DNA from: Amblyomma americanum
Lineage: Eukaryota; Arthropoda; Arachnida; Ixodida; Ixodidae
Direction of reading: 5' to 3'
NCBI RefSeq assembly: GCF_052857255.1
Contig: NC_135497.1
Coordinates: 195,334,006-195,398,005 of the forward strand
Length of the DNA stretch: 64,000 nucleotides
This document shows positions 26,070 to 37,400 of the stretch, piece after piece. The notes below the pieces were generated by a model that worked only from the letters and a program-made list of their open reading frames with translations, ran no database searches and was not told the DNA's origin. The number at the start of each line of letters is the position of its first letter. Positions within the stretch are counted from its first letter, which is position 1. Made by a program: the position numbers and the translations under genes.

Positions 26070-27526
26070 CAGTGGTCCATGATGCCCCTTATCAATGTTT
26101 TGTTAGCTACTGTTCTGTGTTCAAGCTAACAAGATTTTAGCTGAATACCCTATGAGAGATGTTGAAAGCTAGCCTCTGTATTTGGCTACATTTCTATTTT
26201 TGTGTTCATTCTGACAGACTTGTCAGATAACATTTGTTGTGCCTTTAGAGAACACACAGAAAGTCGGACTAAGTCTTTGCTGAGCAATGAGTGCAAGCCT
26301 GCTAAGCTCGTAAGCTTGCATGAGAGTATATAAAATCATGGCATACGGGGATGGCATCACTACCTGTTAAAAACAGACCTTGAAAAACTATACCCAATAT
26401 TTATGGCTGGTGGCAGTTGTCAGCCTGGCTCTGAAGAAATTTGGGGGAGTTAAAGTGCGCACAGCACTTCTTTTTAATCTTGCAGTCTGAGTGGGCTATA
26501 TTAAGTGACGTTCAGTTTAAATTCGCTCATTAATATCACTGCCCCTATAATTGACAGCACAGGAACATCAGCTCCTGTGAAAATTTTTGTGTGTTTGTTC
26601 AAGCAGTGTTAGTGGCAGGAACGAGTGGGGACAAATAGGTGTTCAGCCTCAGAATGATATGTTTTGTCTTAGTTTGCAGGCATCAAGAGTTCAGTGTTGC
26701 TTGGAACGAAAACTAACAAAAAAAGTTCACCAGCATCTGCCTCGCGATTCCTTAGAGCACTGTCTCTACTGGATATAATGGCATTATATGTGTAGGCTAT
26801 TAGGTCCACACCATTTTCAATCTCTTTTGGTTGTCAGAATATCAGCTGTTGGTGACCATTTCACTTTGAGTCAGCTATCTTTGCTGTATTGGTGTTACTT
26901 AAAAAGGCTTATCTCCTCACATAAGCTGCCATGATCTGCGCTTATTGAAATAGAAAATAATCTATGTACTGCAGACAAAAAACATCATTGTAATCTTCTA
27001 GTGTACTGTCAAGCTCCTAATTTCGGTCAGTTGTGTGAAATTGTTCAGTGCGCATGGGCATCTACTGCATTTGTCATTGCAAATTGTTGAATACATTGTG
27101 GCTGTTTGTGCAACTCACTTGACATATTGAAATTGAAAAGCAGTGCAGTTTATTCTTTTGGTATCCGTGCGCTGCTAACATTGTATAAATTTATTCTTTT
27201 GGTTTTATTCTTTTGGTCTCCGTGTGCTGCTAATATTGAATAACTTTATTCTTTTGGTTATGTATCATTATATGTTCACTCCTGCTTGGGCCAAGCAGTG
27301 GCCTGCAGTATTATAAAATAAATAAATAAGTTCCTTCGTTAGCCTGCTTCTTCACAAAGCTGCAGTTCCTCTTTTTTACTATTATACTTCAAGCAACCAG
27401 AGACAACATTGTGCCTTGCATCCAGGACAGAATTCCTATTGCTCTTTTCCACACTGTGCTGTTCCTCACAGCAAGGCTATTCTATCTGATGGAATTGCAT
27501 TAACAGTTGTGCACCAACTTGTGGTA
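26070..27526. other. Probable 3' UTR and downstream sequence of the zinc-finger gene
   Basis: No other exon is seen. A tandem repeat with TTTATTCTTTTGGT units occupies about 27,148-27,260. The first good poly(A) signal that I find is AATAAA at 27317-27322, about 1.25 kb beyond the stop codon, which would make a long 3' UTR. Confidence 0.4.
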
Positions 27527-27780
27527 ATAAGAGTAATTACTCCTTGGCATCCACCCAAGTGAAGCCTTATGGCTACAAAGGAAAGCTATGCAGTTTCCAT
27601 GACAACCTTGTAGTTAAAGAATAATTAGCCATGGTCCGGGATTCAAACCCGGGACCACTGCTTTACTGGAGCGGTCGCTCTGTCAGCAAATTTTGTTTAA
27701 CCAAGAGGTTTCTGTGGAAGCTGCATAGCTTTTCTTTGTTGCTGTAAGGCTGTGATTGGCTGGATGCTAATTACTTATTG
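27527..27780. mobile_element. Foldback repeat with tRNA-like centre
   Basis: Two long inverted arms (about 27546-27620 and 27690-27767) share GCATCC, AAAGCTATGCAG and TTCCA...CTT blocks in opposite orientation. Between them lies a reversed tRNA-like segment with the perfect stem GGTCCGGGATTCAAACCCGG. Related diverged copies appear near 54,755-54,905 and 55,040-55,190. The family could be a SINE dimer or a MITE that captured a pol III promoter. Confidence 0.75.
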
Positions 27781-28819
27781 CGCTGTCATTACAAATCTAC
27801 TCCAGCTTGGGAGATTTCCCTAAATGATTTGACCAACTTGCATTAGTTTTAGTGGTTGCTTTGGAGGAAATTTTAAATCATTCTCTCGGCAACCATGAAA
27901 ACCCTTGCATCGATCGATTCGAATAAAGAGCAATGATAACTTTCTTTGCAAATTGAAAAAAATTGCCCCTACTGTCTTTTGTCGCACATGGTGCAGTCCT
28001 CCCCATGCCTTGCATCCTTATTCTTTGCTGCTCATGCTCAGTTATGTTTCTTGCGCTGCCTGCACATTTGCAGCTATTTCTTTGTGGCCAGCTCTATGGG
28101 GCATGGACACATGTGCCAGTAGGCAGTAGGCATGGTAGCCGCGCCGACGAATTGAATTATTATTGTGACATTCGCGTGGGTATCGCCGAAATGGCTAAGC
28201 GGACCATGAATGGAACTTAATTTCTGGCCTGTTTACATGTTTATTCATTCCTGAAAGGTTCACAAGGGACTTTGCATGAGGGAGTATTGCTGGAGATTAT
28301 AATGCACTGCACAGGAGTTGTGCAGAATTTTCTATTAATACTTAACGCCAACAGTAGTAGCATGTGCTGCAGCGGCATTTGATTCATGCCAGGCACAAAC
28401 GTGGAATTGAAAGAGTGACGGCGGCAAGAATTATTTTTATTCGCAAGGAGCCGACATGCACAGAAAACAGAGGGGTAGGAAAACGATAGGTAGAAGGAAT
28501 TCGGCACATAGACACATATCCGCAAGCCATTTTGACACAACAGTAACAGTGACTTCTTATTTATTTGGGCTGCCATCAGCCACTGCTGTTTGAAACAAAT
28601 GAGGCAGATTTGTCACCACTGCATATATTTATGCTAGCTAATTTCCTCATTTCGCCTATTTTTTTGTCAACTTTTTCTAGCACGTCACAGCAGCCTTAGC
28701 CACGGCTCAGTTTAAGATGCTTTGCCCTTTCGCGTTTTTTTGCCTTTTTTAATTGACTGCTTTCACATAGAGAAGTGCAGTCTAGTTGATAAGTGAAACC
28801 TTAATTATGACTTCTTCAG
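27781..28819. other. No recognisable feature
   Basis: Short frames only. The 111-codon - strand frame at 28241-28576 is rich in Leu, Ser and Cys and shows no domain. Confidence 0.4.
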
Positions 28820-29689
28820 GGAGGCCTTCTGCATGAATGGGGCAACCAACTTCTTTCTGCAGTCTACTTCTAACCACTTCCAACGCATCAAGAATACTTT
28901 CGGAATGCAGCAGGTAAACCATTCTGTTAAGAAGTTTTCAAGTTTCAACACAAAGCCATAAAGCTGCTCCGATAGGTACAGTGCAGTCCTCCGTGGTCGC
29001 TGTATTTTGTCAGCCTCGCAAGGAAAAAGTTTTCATTGGGAGAATGCATTGTAAGCAAGGTTATAAACATTTGGTAATTTGTCTTCAATATACACATTTA
29101 CATGCAACATACCCTGCTAGGTAGAAAAAAAGTCTGCAGTTACTTTTAGCAATGTGCTCATCGTGGTCATGCGCTGGCATGCAAGCTGAATCCTGTTCTT
29201 GATGGAAGGCCTTGACACTGCATTTGAAGGCTGCTTATCTGGGCATGCTCCATATCACCTCCGTCTTCAAAGTCTAGCAGAGAATCTAGCACTGTATCAG
29301 TATGATTACCTTGCAATACTCATTTTATGAGTCCATAAAATGAAAGGCAATTGCCTAGGATTAAAAAATTGGGTCAGTGTATGGTGCTGGTTGCATCCTG
29401 AAGACTGCCTCATGATTCTGAACAGATTCTCAAGAGGATCTCGGCTAAGCTTTGAAGTCATCCGATATCTGTACTTCAGCGTTTCTTTCAGGTATGCCAA
29501 CAGAAGGAGTGTGCTGAAAATATTCAAATGAAGAACAGCGGCTGTTGAGGCGCTCAGAAAACCACAACCCCTTTTTACAAGCCTCTCCCAATTGACGAAG
29601 AATGTTAAAATCTTCATATGTGAACGTCGCCATACGTGAACAAAAACGTGGTGACCCCGATAAGCGTGCAAACCAGTGCAAAACCGCAC
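28820..29689 (-). pseudogene. P-element/THAP9-like transposase relic
   Basis: On the - strand, the stretch SKLSRDPLENLFRIMRQSSG followed by CNQHHTLTQFF (about 29,370-29,450) matches the conserved block of P-element/THAP9 transposases in which a D-x-LE-x-F-F core is followed by IR..GG..DHPT. Upstream, a segment around YEDFNILRQLGEACKKGLWF occupies a different frame. Downstream, after stops, segments such as TDTVLDSLLDFEDGGD and SESILDALEVVRSRLQK read in other frames and fit a coding remnant. At least two frameshifts and several stops show that it is dead. It is independent of the shorter P-like ORF at 5 kb. Confidence 0.72.
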
Positions 29690-29705
29690 AACGAAACAGA
29701 GAGAC

Positions 29706-29822
29706 CCGTCGCGGTGGCTCGGTAGTTAGGGCGCTCGGCTACTGATTCAGAGTACCGGGGTTCGAACTCAACCGCGGCGGCCGCAAACGCAAAAGGCGCC
29801 CGTGTGCTGTGCGATGAAGCAC
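29706..29822 (+). mobile_element. SINE head fragment (Ruka-like), 3' truncated
   Basis: It has the family's A box region CGCGGTGGCTCGGTAGTTA and a B-box-like GGGGTTCGAACTC, then GTGTGCTGTGCGATG. The body stops there and the usual ACCCCATAAA tail is missing. Confidence 0.8.
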
Positions 29823-31260
29823 ATCATTTACAGGACTCAGGTTCGCATCTTACATGTTTTAATTTTTATTTAAATTCCTCATAAGACGGTATATAATACT
29901 GCATGGCAGCAGTATTCAGAAAGGAGAATAGGGTGTAAAAATAGGGGGATTCGTTTCGCCTTCGACTCTGGAGTACGCGCACAAAATTTGCAACAAAAAA
30001 ATCGTTTGCGTCGCTACGCCGATGACAGAACTGCGCATTGAAAAACCACGGTTAAGCTGAAATTTAAAAAATCAGCAATCGCATGCGCAAGTCATCTGAA
30101 AACACGCAGGGAATTCGTTTCGTGGGGCGAAACGCACGCGTCTCTATGACCGCAGTAGTAGCTCTATGACCGCAGACGACGTGAGTGGTAAGGCACACCG
30201 ATTGCTCGCAGTGCTCGCAGTGCCACCAAGGTAGATGTGGTGCCACCGCGGCGGTCATTCAGCAGCAGCCCCCGCCGCAGCCCAACGTTTCGAAAAACTC
30301 CCGCCGGAGCCGGGCGCGACTTGCCCCTAGGGAGCAGCCTAACACCGCCTGGAAAAATAAAAAAAGAACGCTCGTAGGAGTTTACCTATAAATACGTACA
30401 CAGTATAAATTGGCAATAAATTCAAGCGCTTCCTTTCATTTTTAATAGCCTTAATATCATACTTTTAATATTTTCAATAGTTTTCTTGGTGTCACTTATT
30501 TTTTGGCGATTGCTTTCCCTCATAGGCGATCCTTCATTAGAAATTTTCGCATTAAAACGATGGTACATTGCCCAGTGCTGCAGTTAGAGTATATCATGAA
30601 TCGATACACAAAGGAATGTTGCATCATGAGCAGCAACGTAAACCAGAAGAACGGGTCGCTGAGCGCACTCAAAATTATTGGACGTCGCCGGGACACGTGT
30701 GCACGGAGCCTGACACAACAGATGTCGAGCAAGTGCGTTTCAAATTATAGCGCAGCACGCCTAAATTAGCGCCATATGCACACTAGTTCGAGTGCACTCT
30801 TGTCGCAGATGTCAGCGCGGTGAACGCCGCATGTAGACGCATCTCTTTGCTGTGTGCTAGCAGGAGCGATTGCGCAACGTATGTAGTGCTACAAAAAAAA
30901 AAAAAACAAGCCAACCCGACTCAAACTTTTATCCACGCGATAAAACAAGCGTGCCTTATTGATATAATGCCTAGTTGTCGAAGAGGGTCGCTGAACAAAT
31001 ATTCTGCCAGCGAACTCCGAAACCCCTGCTCAAGAGAAACGTTGGGTGCTAGCAGACAACTCTTGCTCCGATAGCTCAACCGCCGACCGCAGCGCCGCGG
31101 TGGCAGGAACTGCAGCGGCCGGCTCCTCCCCATGGGCGCGCCGAGGAGTTTCGAAACTGAAGTATATCTATAAACGTTGCCGCAGCCGGCGTACGCTATA
31201 CTAGCATGCATACTAGCAAGTATTTCTACTGATAGCAATGCTCGGCTCGACTCGAACATG
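29823..31260. other. Upstream region of RRP36, partly CpG-rich
   Basis: The stretches 30,100-30,330 and 31,060-31,140 are GC- and CpG-rich. Short open frames occur on both strands but show no domain, and no divergent gene could be demonstrated. A run of about 14 A starts near 30,893. Confidence 0.4.
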
Positions 31261-31288
31261 GCTCAAACTGCAAAAAAATTGCCGGACG

Positions 31289-31349
31289 TGACGTCTTTTC
31301 TTCAAACCGGATGCGACGTCTTGGGTTGAAATAACGCTTGCGTTATTTC
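31289..31349 (+). promoter_or_regulatory. Putative RRP36 core promoter elements
   Basis: About 40-100 bp before the start codon lie a CRE/ATF-like TGACGTC (31289-31295), a second GACGTC (31315-31320) and a palindrome of 10-bp arms around TT, GAAATAACGC/GCGTTATTTC (31328-31349). No TATA box is seen. Role inferred from position only. Confidence 0.4.
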
Positions 31350-31390
31350 GACCTTTGTAGCAGTCACTTCCAGTGGTTGCATCGTTTGGC

Positions 31391-31483
31391 ATGGCTAGCA
31401 TGGCGCTAAAGAAAGATACCTATGATTCAAGTGATTCAAGTTCCTCGTCCGAAGACGAACATGAACGAGGAGAAAAAAGCGAG
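31391..31483 (+). CDS. RRP36: RRP36 exon 1 (start codon)
   Basis: Begins at an ATG followed by a second in-frame ATG three codons on. It encodes a Ser-rich then acidic segment (SSDSSSSSEDEHE), typical of nucleolar proteins. Ends phase 0 at a GTGTGT donor. The start is chosen because it is the first ATG in frame with the conserved exons. Confidence 0.85.
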
Positions 31484-34400
31484 GTGTGTTGTTGTTACAA
31501 TTTATTTGCTGAGTGAGCAGGACACTAACGCATGCCGTTCTCTGTTTCTCTTCTGTCTTCAATCTTGCAGGAGGATATGAGCAGCAGTAAGTCTGACAGC
31601 ATCAGCCAAGTCGTCTTAGTTAATAGAAATGGTTCAAACATTTTACAGGCCTGCCGCATATGCCTTTTGATGCACATCAAGCTCTCAAAGAAAAGATTGG
31701 TCTGAAGATGTACGTACATTCATTCTTTATTGGTTGCAATCTGGACGTGTATGGAATTAATACGTCTTTCTGAAAGGTCGCACTTCGTGGTCTGTTTGTC
31801 ACAGGCCATTTTTCATGGCAGTAGCTGCTGGATTAGCTGCGAAAGCAAAGCGCCCGTGTCCTCTGCGGTGTTAGCGCATGGTAAAGTACCGCAGTTGGTA
31901 AAAATTAGTCCAAGACACAGCAATTCAAAGTGGGCCCTCGAGGTTTCAGTGGTGCATTATGCATACGTGCGTCTCTAGCGCACTGCTGCCACAAACTTAT
32001 CAAAACACACGGAGAGTAATTACCATCTCGGGATATTTAAACTCCTTGTTTGCGTAACGTTACCACTTGATTTATGTTTGACAAACTTAATAGGTAAGCG
32101 TTTGAGCACCCCTGGGACATACAATGCAAGCTCGAGCATGAAGGATCGCTTGCGCACTGCAGCGCAGGTGCTTACATACAAGCAAGTATGTGTTGATGTA
32201 GTTGACTACTGGAACCTGTTGGCAAGAAACGAGGGCATGGTGCCTTGTTTTGATTTATAATCATTGATAGATGACCTCTAGTGTTAACAGAAATGAAGGG
32301 GCCTATATTTTCTGGCATTAGTGCCTATAGGATTGAAAACGAGGTTTCTGTGGAGTGCAGGACAGCACCGCTTGGTTGATACGCGCCTCTGTTGCTAAGA
32401 CTTCAGAAGTTCTGGTTTTGAAAATTATTGATTCGACCTGTTTTTTGTGAAAGAAATCCACAGCTATCAATGCAAACTTCCAGATGTGCAACACAGTCAT
32501 GCTGTCTGTCTTATTTTGTCTGGTTTTGGTGTTAGTGAAGTGCGCTTTGAAATTAGTCCCTGTCCATGCATGAATATATCTTGATAGAATGAAGGTAAAA
32601 TGTACTAGTGGAGAGAGCACACAATACTCTGCTTTGACGTGTTTCACTGAAGGCTGCATCAGTTCGGGAGACAGGTGTAAATGGTCCTCAAACCTCACCG
32701 CTGTTGTGTTCACAGCAGCAGCAAATGCACATAAAGAGTGGACAGTGTCCAGTAGATGGCTGCCTAGTGGCTGCCTGTTTGGTGGTCCAGGAGTGCAGCA
32801 AAGGCTTACTCAGTTGTAAAATCTTGTTGACTCTTGTACCGTGGAAACTTGGAAAAGCTATGCGAGGTGCACCATCATGCTGCTTGGGACATTGTGTGCA
32901 AGCCAGTGGGATGCTTTTATATTGCCTCGTCTAATGTCAATGAAAATGTGGTTGGAGAAGGTGTGAATGGTCTGGGCATTTTCATTGGAGATATTAGTTT
33001 GCCCGGCCATATGCTTGTATCTGTATTATATTTATACATAAGCATTCAGTAAGCAAAGTGTTCTCATATGCCCTTTCTGTGTGTGTTTGCAGGTATGAAG
33101 AGGCTGTTTTTGGCTCAGATCGCAGGAAATCAAAGCAGCACTTTACTCGGGAAAACAAAAATCGGTAATAACATGAGAAGCTGTTTGACCATGTCAAAGG
33201 TTATATTTACTTCTCATCTCATGTGCAGAGTTATTTATCAATTTCATCACTGACTTGGTGATAAGCATCCAGTAACAATTTTAGCATTGAGAATGGTGGA
33301 GTAAATAATACTTTGCACTCTATGCGAGCAGCTATGACCGGTAAGTTAGACCGGTTGGCTGTTGGTGCTGTTGGTGGGCACGGGCATCATTGCTCACTTT
33401 TTGCATTCTTGCATTTTGAAATTTTTGCATTCCGTTTTCCTTGCGGAGGCATGTTTAGTAGGCCTTGTTAATTATGATAGCAGTATTCACAGGAATAATT
33501 GAGAATCATGGTACACAGTATAATTGATGCCCTGAAAGTAGTGCTCAGTCGTGATGTGGGTGTGTGAGGACCTGATTGAAATTGCAGAATTAATTAATCA
33601 TCTAGGAGTGCGGAAATATTTTCTGTGCTGTCTTGGCATACTCACAACAATCGGATTTTCCTCCCGCTAGATAATAATTTGTGACTGCAAAAAAATAGTT
33701 ATTCGGTGCCTTGGTTAGGCAGTGATTTCCTAATTGCTGATGGTTTTATTGACTCAAATGTGCTTTGTTAGCCCGTGAAGGCTTCATGCAGAGGTATGTT
33801 GTATTCTGTACATCCCTGTGTATAATTTGCTTGAAAACGTGAATGCGATTTTTTTGTCAGGTGCCCCTTCCTAAAACTTGCCCTTTCTTTGGGCTGTTTG
33901 AAATCTAGTGGTGCTCTGATTCTATTGGCAGTTACGTTAGTTAAGGTCTCGTGTATGAGCCACATGAAGTTGATGGGTTTGTAGTCTTTTAGGTGTTTGA
34001 TGTAGACTTCATGTTTTCATATTATGTCATTACATGTTCAGGGTTGCAAGCTTTCCTGCTATTGACTCCACTTTCTGACTGGTTTGTCTACTACAGTCAA
34101 ACCCGAATATATTGAACTCGAAGGGGATCATGAAATAGCAAATGGCAATAGATAAGTTTATCTGTAACCTAGAAGCAAAAATAGATAGCACTTATATTAG
34201 TGTAATGCTTCCGGCAGTTATGTGCCGCTCATTAGATTTTGCTAGGCCTAACCTGATTTTCATCGAAGCTGCATTGGACAGAGCTTTGGAAGTAGCTGTT
34301 GCCTATCACAAGATCTAGTCCTGTTACCAGTGCACTGTGAATAGAACAATTGCTCATTAAAATTAAGGTACAGTTGTCTTCTGCAACGCCTTTGTCAGCG

Positions 34401-37400
34401 AAGTAAGTGAAGTATTCCAGGTGCGGGCCTGTGCTAGGCATTAGTTAGGCTGGCTTCACCATATGGCAGCAATGTGGTGTGGAATACAAGTACAAGAGAC
34501 AGAAGGTCACCCTAAAACACTCCACGTTCATCTCGTCATGCGGTTTCACAGTGCTAGTGCTGCCAGCAGGTGCCCAAGCCGTGCAGCCGACCCATCTCCG
34601 TGTGCAAAGTGTTCGAAGAGCACCGGTAGAGGTGCTACATGCAGTGCTGTGGTGTGTCGTTTGATATGTGGTACGACCGACAAGACTGAAGCTCAGTATA
34701 CTGCATGACATTCCTATACTATACACACGGTTTTCAATTGGATAACTTGTGTGTTCGATGTAAACAGGCTCAGCTGTATACTGTACAATAAAAGACTCCT
34801 CTGCTACCTTAATTATCCTATCGAGGTTGTGCAGTGGATATGGTGTTTAGCTGCTGAGACCAAGGTCTTGGAATTGAATCCTCACCATGGCAGCTGCATT
34901 TCAATGGAGGCAGAGTACAAAAGCGTAATGTCAGTGCACGTTAGGAACCCCAGGTGTTTGCAAGTAACCTAGAGCCCACCACTAGAGCATTTCTCGCAGC
35001 CCGTGTGCAGATTCGGGATATAAAACCCCAGGTACCACATACTATACTAATTATCTTGTCGAAATTGCTAATGACATTTCAATGTCTGTCTTGTACATAC
35101 AACTGGTTTCTGCCAGACTCTAGTTTCTTCGTTGTTGCTTTGAGACTTCTTGTGTGTTTTAGCGGTTCGTTTGTTTTCTTCATGTTATACTCCTGAATGT
35201 TGCTGTTTATTCTTCATTCGAAAAGAACCCACAGCGTCAGAGGCATTATTGCAAGGAGCAAAGAGGTTTGTAAAATTCTTCCACACAGTTGTGGCACACC
35301 ACATCCGCAGGTAAACGATTCCAGTCGTCAGTGGTCTGAACAAAAAAAAATGAATTTTTGAAAAGATAGGTTCTAGAGGTGCAAGGTTGAAGGAAGATAC
35401 GATGACACAGAGGTTCCCGTTTGATTGTGGTAAATGAAATAAAAATTTTCAGCCGTAGATTTTTCCGATGTTCACGAAGTGACATCCAGCCTAGGTCTTT
35501 CTTTAACACAGTGGAGCTAAGAAAGCGATCACTTTCCCAGAACGAACCTGGCAGCAAGAGACTGAATTCTATAGAGTGCATCAGTATGAACACTGTGAAC
35601 CAGATCCCACACAGGACAGGCATACTCAAGAATAGGCCCGACATGAACATGATTTATAGCCGCTTTTATAATCATGTTCTTTGGATTTCGTTGTAAAAAA
35701 CTTAGAGATCATCCAGCCTATTAACCTGGGCCGACCATGAACCATCTTCTAAAAAAGGCACTCTCAAATATTTGTAAGTAGATTATCTTTTTAGGACCTC
35801 TCCGTGCAGTGAATATTGATAAGTTAATTTGCATTTTTTTTTTGCGTGAGGGATAATTGTACACATTTTTTTCACATTCAAAGACATCTGGTTTTTAGTG
35901 CACCGTAGTTCAACATCATTAACACATCATTAACTGTTTGTGATCCGGTTCCCCAGACACATTTAGTGTACGGAACACAATCATCAGCAAACAACTTAAT
36001 GTTAGATTGTATACCTGAAGAAATATCTATATCAATTAAAAACAAAAGTTGCCCAAGTGCAGAACCTTGAGGCACTCCTGAGGTAACAGACCAGATCTGA
36101 GTTTATGCTGTTGAGGACTTGTTTTCATGATTGTAAATGGTCCTCAATCTATGTGGCGACTTTAGTGTTGATCTTTAGTTCTTTCTGTTTTTTTACCAAG
36201 ATAGGATGGGAGACAGTGTCGGAAGCTTTCCTGAAATCTAGGAAAATAAAATCAATTTGACCATTTTGATCGAGTTTGGAAGCTATGTGATGTTAGAATT
36301 CATTCAGCTGCATTGTACAAGCGAACCCCTTTCTAAAGTCATGTTTGTGTTTATTCAAAATACCTACAAAAGTAATGTGTGTCATTAATTCTGAAAACAA
36401 TGTGTGTTCAAAGAGTTTACAACAGACTGGAGTGAGCAAAATTGGAATGTAGTTTGAGACTTTGGATTTGGGTCTATATTTAAAAATGGGTACTACATTT
36501 GCAGTTTTCTAATCATTAGCTTACCTTCTGAAAGTGACTTTTTATATATTACATAGAGGCAACTGGCTATGGCAGCAGAACAATTCCTTAGAACTCTCTG
36601 AGATGCCATCAGGACCGCAAGCTTTTGATTCATCGATGTTTTGAAGCAGTTTCGCTGTACCGTTAAGGAAGAGCTCAACCTGATCCATACAAACAGGCTG
36701 CACGTTTTCAGGCTTCAAGTGAGGGTTGTTACAAAACAAACACAGACTGAAAAAATTCTCTTAACAACCTAGCCTTGTCATAATTATTAGTCACATGACC
36801 TTCATACTCGAGAGCTGGGAATAGTAGCTTATCTTTTCCACAATGTTTCATATATCTCCAGAATTTCTTTTTGTTGCGCTTGTAAGATGTGTGGCTAAGT
36901 CATAAAAAAACTAATTATGGCTTTCCTTTGCCTGGTGCTTATAAAGTGATGTTAATTCCTTTATCATATTAATGTTGTTCACTGACTTTGTCCTGCAATA
37001 TTGAGCATATACGCGGCATCTCTTTTTGATGAGTCAAATTAGAAGGACAGTGATCCATGGCTTCTTCCTTTTCTTTAGCTTCGAGGCTGACATGCCTGGC
37101 ACATAGAATACGTTAGAGCTAGAACTCATTTCTTGAACAGTGTCCACAAACTATGTCCAGTGTGTCTGCCATGCACTCAAACAACAAAAATTGGTTTTGT
37201 AGTGCCTGTGAAATCGCCTTGTAAACTCCTTTGTTAAAAAAGATGATTCTCTCCTATCTTCGTTCTTTTTTTGTTTTTGTGAGAACTTCGGACTAAATTA
37301 GTAACTACCATTACCACTTCCATTTATTGATCACCTTGATAGGTTTGCAAGTTTTGTCTTGTCTTTGGGTCCAGAAATCTGATGTTCAAAAAGGTCTGTG

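Noticed and set aside
32318..32713. 131-codon - strand frame in RRP36 intron 3
   Set aside because: No recognised domain, and lies in the intron of a gene on the other strand.
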